Shown here: piece after piece, positions 62,279 to 64,000 of the stretch
How the letters are laid out: each line of letters begins with the position of its first letter
How positions within the stretch are numbered: position 1 is the stretch's first letter
Assembly: GCA_030431975.1 (NCBI GenBank)
Contig: JAUIHP010000022.1
Coordinates: forward strand, 54,241-118,240
DNA: 64,000 nt
Reading direction: 5' to 3'
Source: a bacterium
Lineage (GTDB): Bacteria; Eisenbacteria; RBG-16-71-46; CAIMUX01
Program-made: the position numbers and the translations under genes
The notes under the pieces: model-generated
Seen by the model: only the letters and a program-made list of their open reading frames with translations
What the model was told of the DNA's origin: nothing
Databases searched by the model: none

Positions 62279-63913
62279 ATGCTGATGCAGAAAGACGGAA
62301 TCGATGAGAATCTCAAGTTTCTCATCCTCGAAGTTCGCGGCCAACTCGAGCGTACGCTCGAGTTGCTGCAGAACCTTCCGGCCGCTCCCGATCGACGCCT
62401 GAACACCAAAGACGACTACATCGACAACCTGAAGACGGTCATTCAGCGCAAGTGCTTCGAGTTGGCTGCCGAAGTGGCCCGCGACAACCGGCCGACCGTC
62501 GATCTGCTCAAAGCCATCGATACTGTTGCCGTCAACCTCGAACGCATCGCCGACTTCTGCGAGAACGTCCACAGTCAGACCAACTACATCCTCGAACCCG
62601 AGGTGATGCGTAACGAGCAGTTCGAACCGTTCCTTCGGATCATCATAGACTCCGTCGATCTGGTCGAGACGGCTCTCTTCGAACGGGCGACACAGCGCGC
62701 CTTGCAGATCTGCCGGGCTGAAGACGAGATCGACCATCTCTACAAAGACGTATTCCAAGGCCTGCTCGAAGAGCTGAAGTCCGGGGAACGAACCCAGAGC
62801 CTGGTCACGGCCATCTTCATCTACCGGTATTTTGAGCGGATGGGGGATTCGCTACTGAACATCGGAGAGGCGATTCTCTCGGCCTTCCTGGGCGAGCGGA
62901 TCAAGATTGGCCAGTTCGAAGCTCTGGAAGACTCCCTTGAAGACGCTGCTTTGGCCGACGGCATCGAGAGCGTGCAGCTTCATCCGGTCAAGGAGACGAA
63001 GTCCGGAAGCCTGATCGAACGGGTGGAGTCCCGAGGGACGGACGGAGTCTCGGTCATCTTCAAGGACGGCCCGGCTCGAAAGATCCGAGAAGAGAAGGAT
63101 GGCGTTCGTCTTTGGGGTGATATCGATCCAAACCTGGTTCCAAAGATCCATTCCTTTCATGAGCACGGTGACGGGGCTTCGATTCTTTTCGAGTTCCTGA
63201 GCGGCCGAAACTTCGAGGACATCGTCCTTGGTGGGACGCACGAAGAGGTCGACACTGCGCTCGAGTCGATTTGTGATGTGCTTCAGGACTTTTGGCGCAA
63301 GACGAGATGGGAAGAACCGGTTCCGGCTCACTTCCTGAAACAGCTACGTGACCGGTTGCCCGACATCTATCAGGTGCATCCCGAGTTTGCCCACGCCGAA
63401 TCCGGAATCGGAGAGGTCGAAGTGCCGACGCTCCAGGATTCGTTGGAACACCTGGATGGTTTCGAAGAAAAGATCCAGTGCCCCTTCTCCTTCATCATTC
63501 ATGGCGACTTCAATCTCGACAATGTCATCTACGACGCTGAGACCGGTCGCGTCAGTTTTGTCGATCTGCACCGGGCGCGGCGTATGGACTATGTCCAGGA
63601 CGTATCGGTCTTTCTTGTTTCCTGTTTTCGTCTGCCGGCGGACCGAAAGACTCGTCACCGCCTGCACCACATCATGGGTCGATTCCTTCAGTTCGGTCGT
63701 GCCTTTGCTGCCTCGGAGGGAGACGCGACGTTCGAAGCGCGCCTGACTTTGGGGCTGGCGCGTTCCTTCGCGACTTCGACACGCTTTCTTCTTGACCGCC
63801 GACTGGCCAAGTCACTGTTTCTACGTGCTCGCTATCTCGTTACTCTACTCGTCCAGATGAAGGACGAAGAGCTGGCGGACTTTGTCTTGCCGGGGGACAT
63901 TCTCATTGACTGA
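62279..63913 (+). CDS. PhoU-like domain fused to aminoglycoside-phosphotransferase-like kinase
   Basis: A 544-residue cytosolic fusion. Residues about 1-215 form a PhoU-like helical bundle (NLERIADFCENVHSQ, YRYFERMGDSLLNIGEAIL, the family's E-R-x-x-D pattern). Residues about 235-520 form an APH/choline-kinase-like fold with the Brenner motif FIIHGDFNLDNVIYD and the metal-binding SFVDLHRARR. The kinase N-lobe is weakly conserved. Fusions like this occur in GAK neighbourhoods; the phosphate acceptor is unknown. The ribosome-binding site is poor and ATG 62285 is an alternative start. Its stop overlaps the ATP-grasp start. Confidence 0.85.
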   Translation: MLMQKDGIDENLKFLILEVRGQLERTLELLQNLPAAPDRRLNTKDDYIDNLKTVIQRKCFELAAEVARDNRPTVDLLKAIDTVAVNLERIADFCENVHSQTNYILEPEVMRNEQFEPFLRIIIDSVDLVETALFERATQRALQICRAEDEIDHLYKDVFQGLLEELKSGERTQSLVTAIFIYRYFERMGDSLLNIGEAILSAFLGERIKIGQFEALEDSLEDAALADGIESVQLHPVKETKSGSLIERVESRGTDGVSVIFKDGPARKIREEKDGVRLWGDIDPNLVPKIHSFHEHGDGASILFEFLSGRNFEDIVLGGTHEEVDTALESICDVLQDFWRKTRWEEPVPAHFLKQLRDRLPDIYQVHPEFAHAESGIGEVEVPTLQDSLEHLDGFEEKIQCPFSFIIHGDFNLDNVIYDAETGRVSFVDLHRARRMDYVQDVSVFLVSCFRLPADRKTRHRLHHIMGRFLQFGRAFAASEGDATFEARLTLGLARSFATSTRFLLDRRLAKSLFLRARYLVTLLVQMKDEELADFVLPGDILID

Positions 63914-64000
63914 TCGCAACGTTGCCGTGGTCGGGACGCCTGGGGGATGGTCCTCGGAGTCCTTGGCCGATGTCTTCGAGGCTCGGTTCGGACGGCGGAT
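63906..64000 (+). CDS. GAK-system ATP-grasp enzyme, N-terminal fragment
   Basis: Only the first 31 codons lie in the window: NVAVVGTPGGWSSESLADVF then EARFG. This is the opening expected of GAK-type ATP-grasp enzymes, where a V-G-T-P-G-G-W-S-S segment precedes the domain. TTG 63906 overlaps the kinase stop by 8 bp; GTG 63921-63930 region offers a later start. ATP-grasp enzymes join a carboxylate to an amine or thiol with ATP. The call rests on a short segment plus context. Confidence 0.7.
   Translation, partial: MTDRNVAVVGTPGGWSSESLADVFEARFGRR

Noticed and set aside
1..64000. CRISPR arrays, tRNA or rRNA genes, insertion sequences, prophage
   Set aside because: I looked for regularly spaced direct repeats, tRNA-like arms, transposase motifs and terminal inverted repeats and saw none that hold up. 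A covariance search for tRNAs would be needed for certainty.

Overview
The window is GC-rich, gene-dense bacterial DNA with no rRNA, tRNA, IS element or CRISPR array that I can see. Secreted proteins ending in FlgD-Ig-like / type IX-like sorting domains, a DUF5916 outer-membrane protein and Cys-rich modules of the GACC..DGSC kind suggest an uncultured relative of the Fibrobacterota-Chlorobiota-Bacteroidota side (Eisenbacteria or Krumholzibacteriota-like). That placement is inference. Lipoboxes and outer-membrane barrels show a diderm cell.

Layout. 1-2076 (-): partial type III secretion export gate (SctV/FlhA family) behind an LcrH/SycD-type chaperone; a second chaperone paralogue lies at 58464-59114. 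2705-11430 (+): MarR regulator, FabG-type reductase, a FabH-like protein lacking two catalytic residues, sodium/solute symporter, acyl-CoA ligase, lipoprotein, outer-membrane barrel and lipoprotein hydrolase, arranged as one acyl-compound locus. 11650-17274: secreted beta-helix, LppX-like and WD-like repeat proteins, one frameshifted. 17325-19727: ankyrin protein, then a GlxA-type regulator coupled to a DJ-1/PfpI enzyme. 19818-28953: Cys-rich repeat protein, DUF5916 barrel, D,D-carboxypeptidase, FAD oxidoreductase. 29078-34286: MinD-like ATPase plus PilZ protein, then secreted proteins and a pilus-chaperone-like protein. 34406-41541: four large sorted secreted proteins (one frameshifted) and a possible deletion remnant. 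41722-53235: beta-lactamase-fold lipoprotein, DUF4143 ATPase, usher-like barrel, FixJ-type regulator, an orphan hydrophobic protein, and a methyltransferase carrying a minisatellite.

The most striking part is 53385-58400. Two divergent genes each read through in-frame UGA codons. The + strand gene is a deiodinase-like redoxin whose UGA sits where relatives have Cys (FGSFT-U-PYC). The - strand gene is an outer-membrane barrel with U-P-A-U immediately after its signal peptide. Both have SECIS-like hairpins at suitable distances. Downstream lie a three-way-junction RNA leader, a DUF4331 protein split into two genes, a TPR protein with His-containing pentapeptide repeats, and a second multi-stem RNA element before a strong terminator. 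I propose an envelope selenoprotein redox module.

59386-64000 (+) matches the GAK (grasp / amphi-Trp / kinase) neighbourhood: histidine phosphatase, metallophosphoesterase, two amphi-Trp proteins, a PhoU-aminoglycoside-kinase-like fusion and the start of an ATP-grasp enzyme cut by the right edge.
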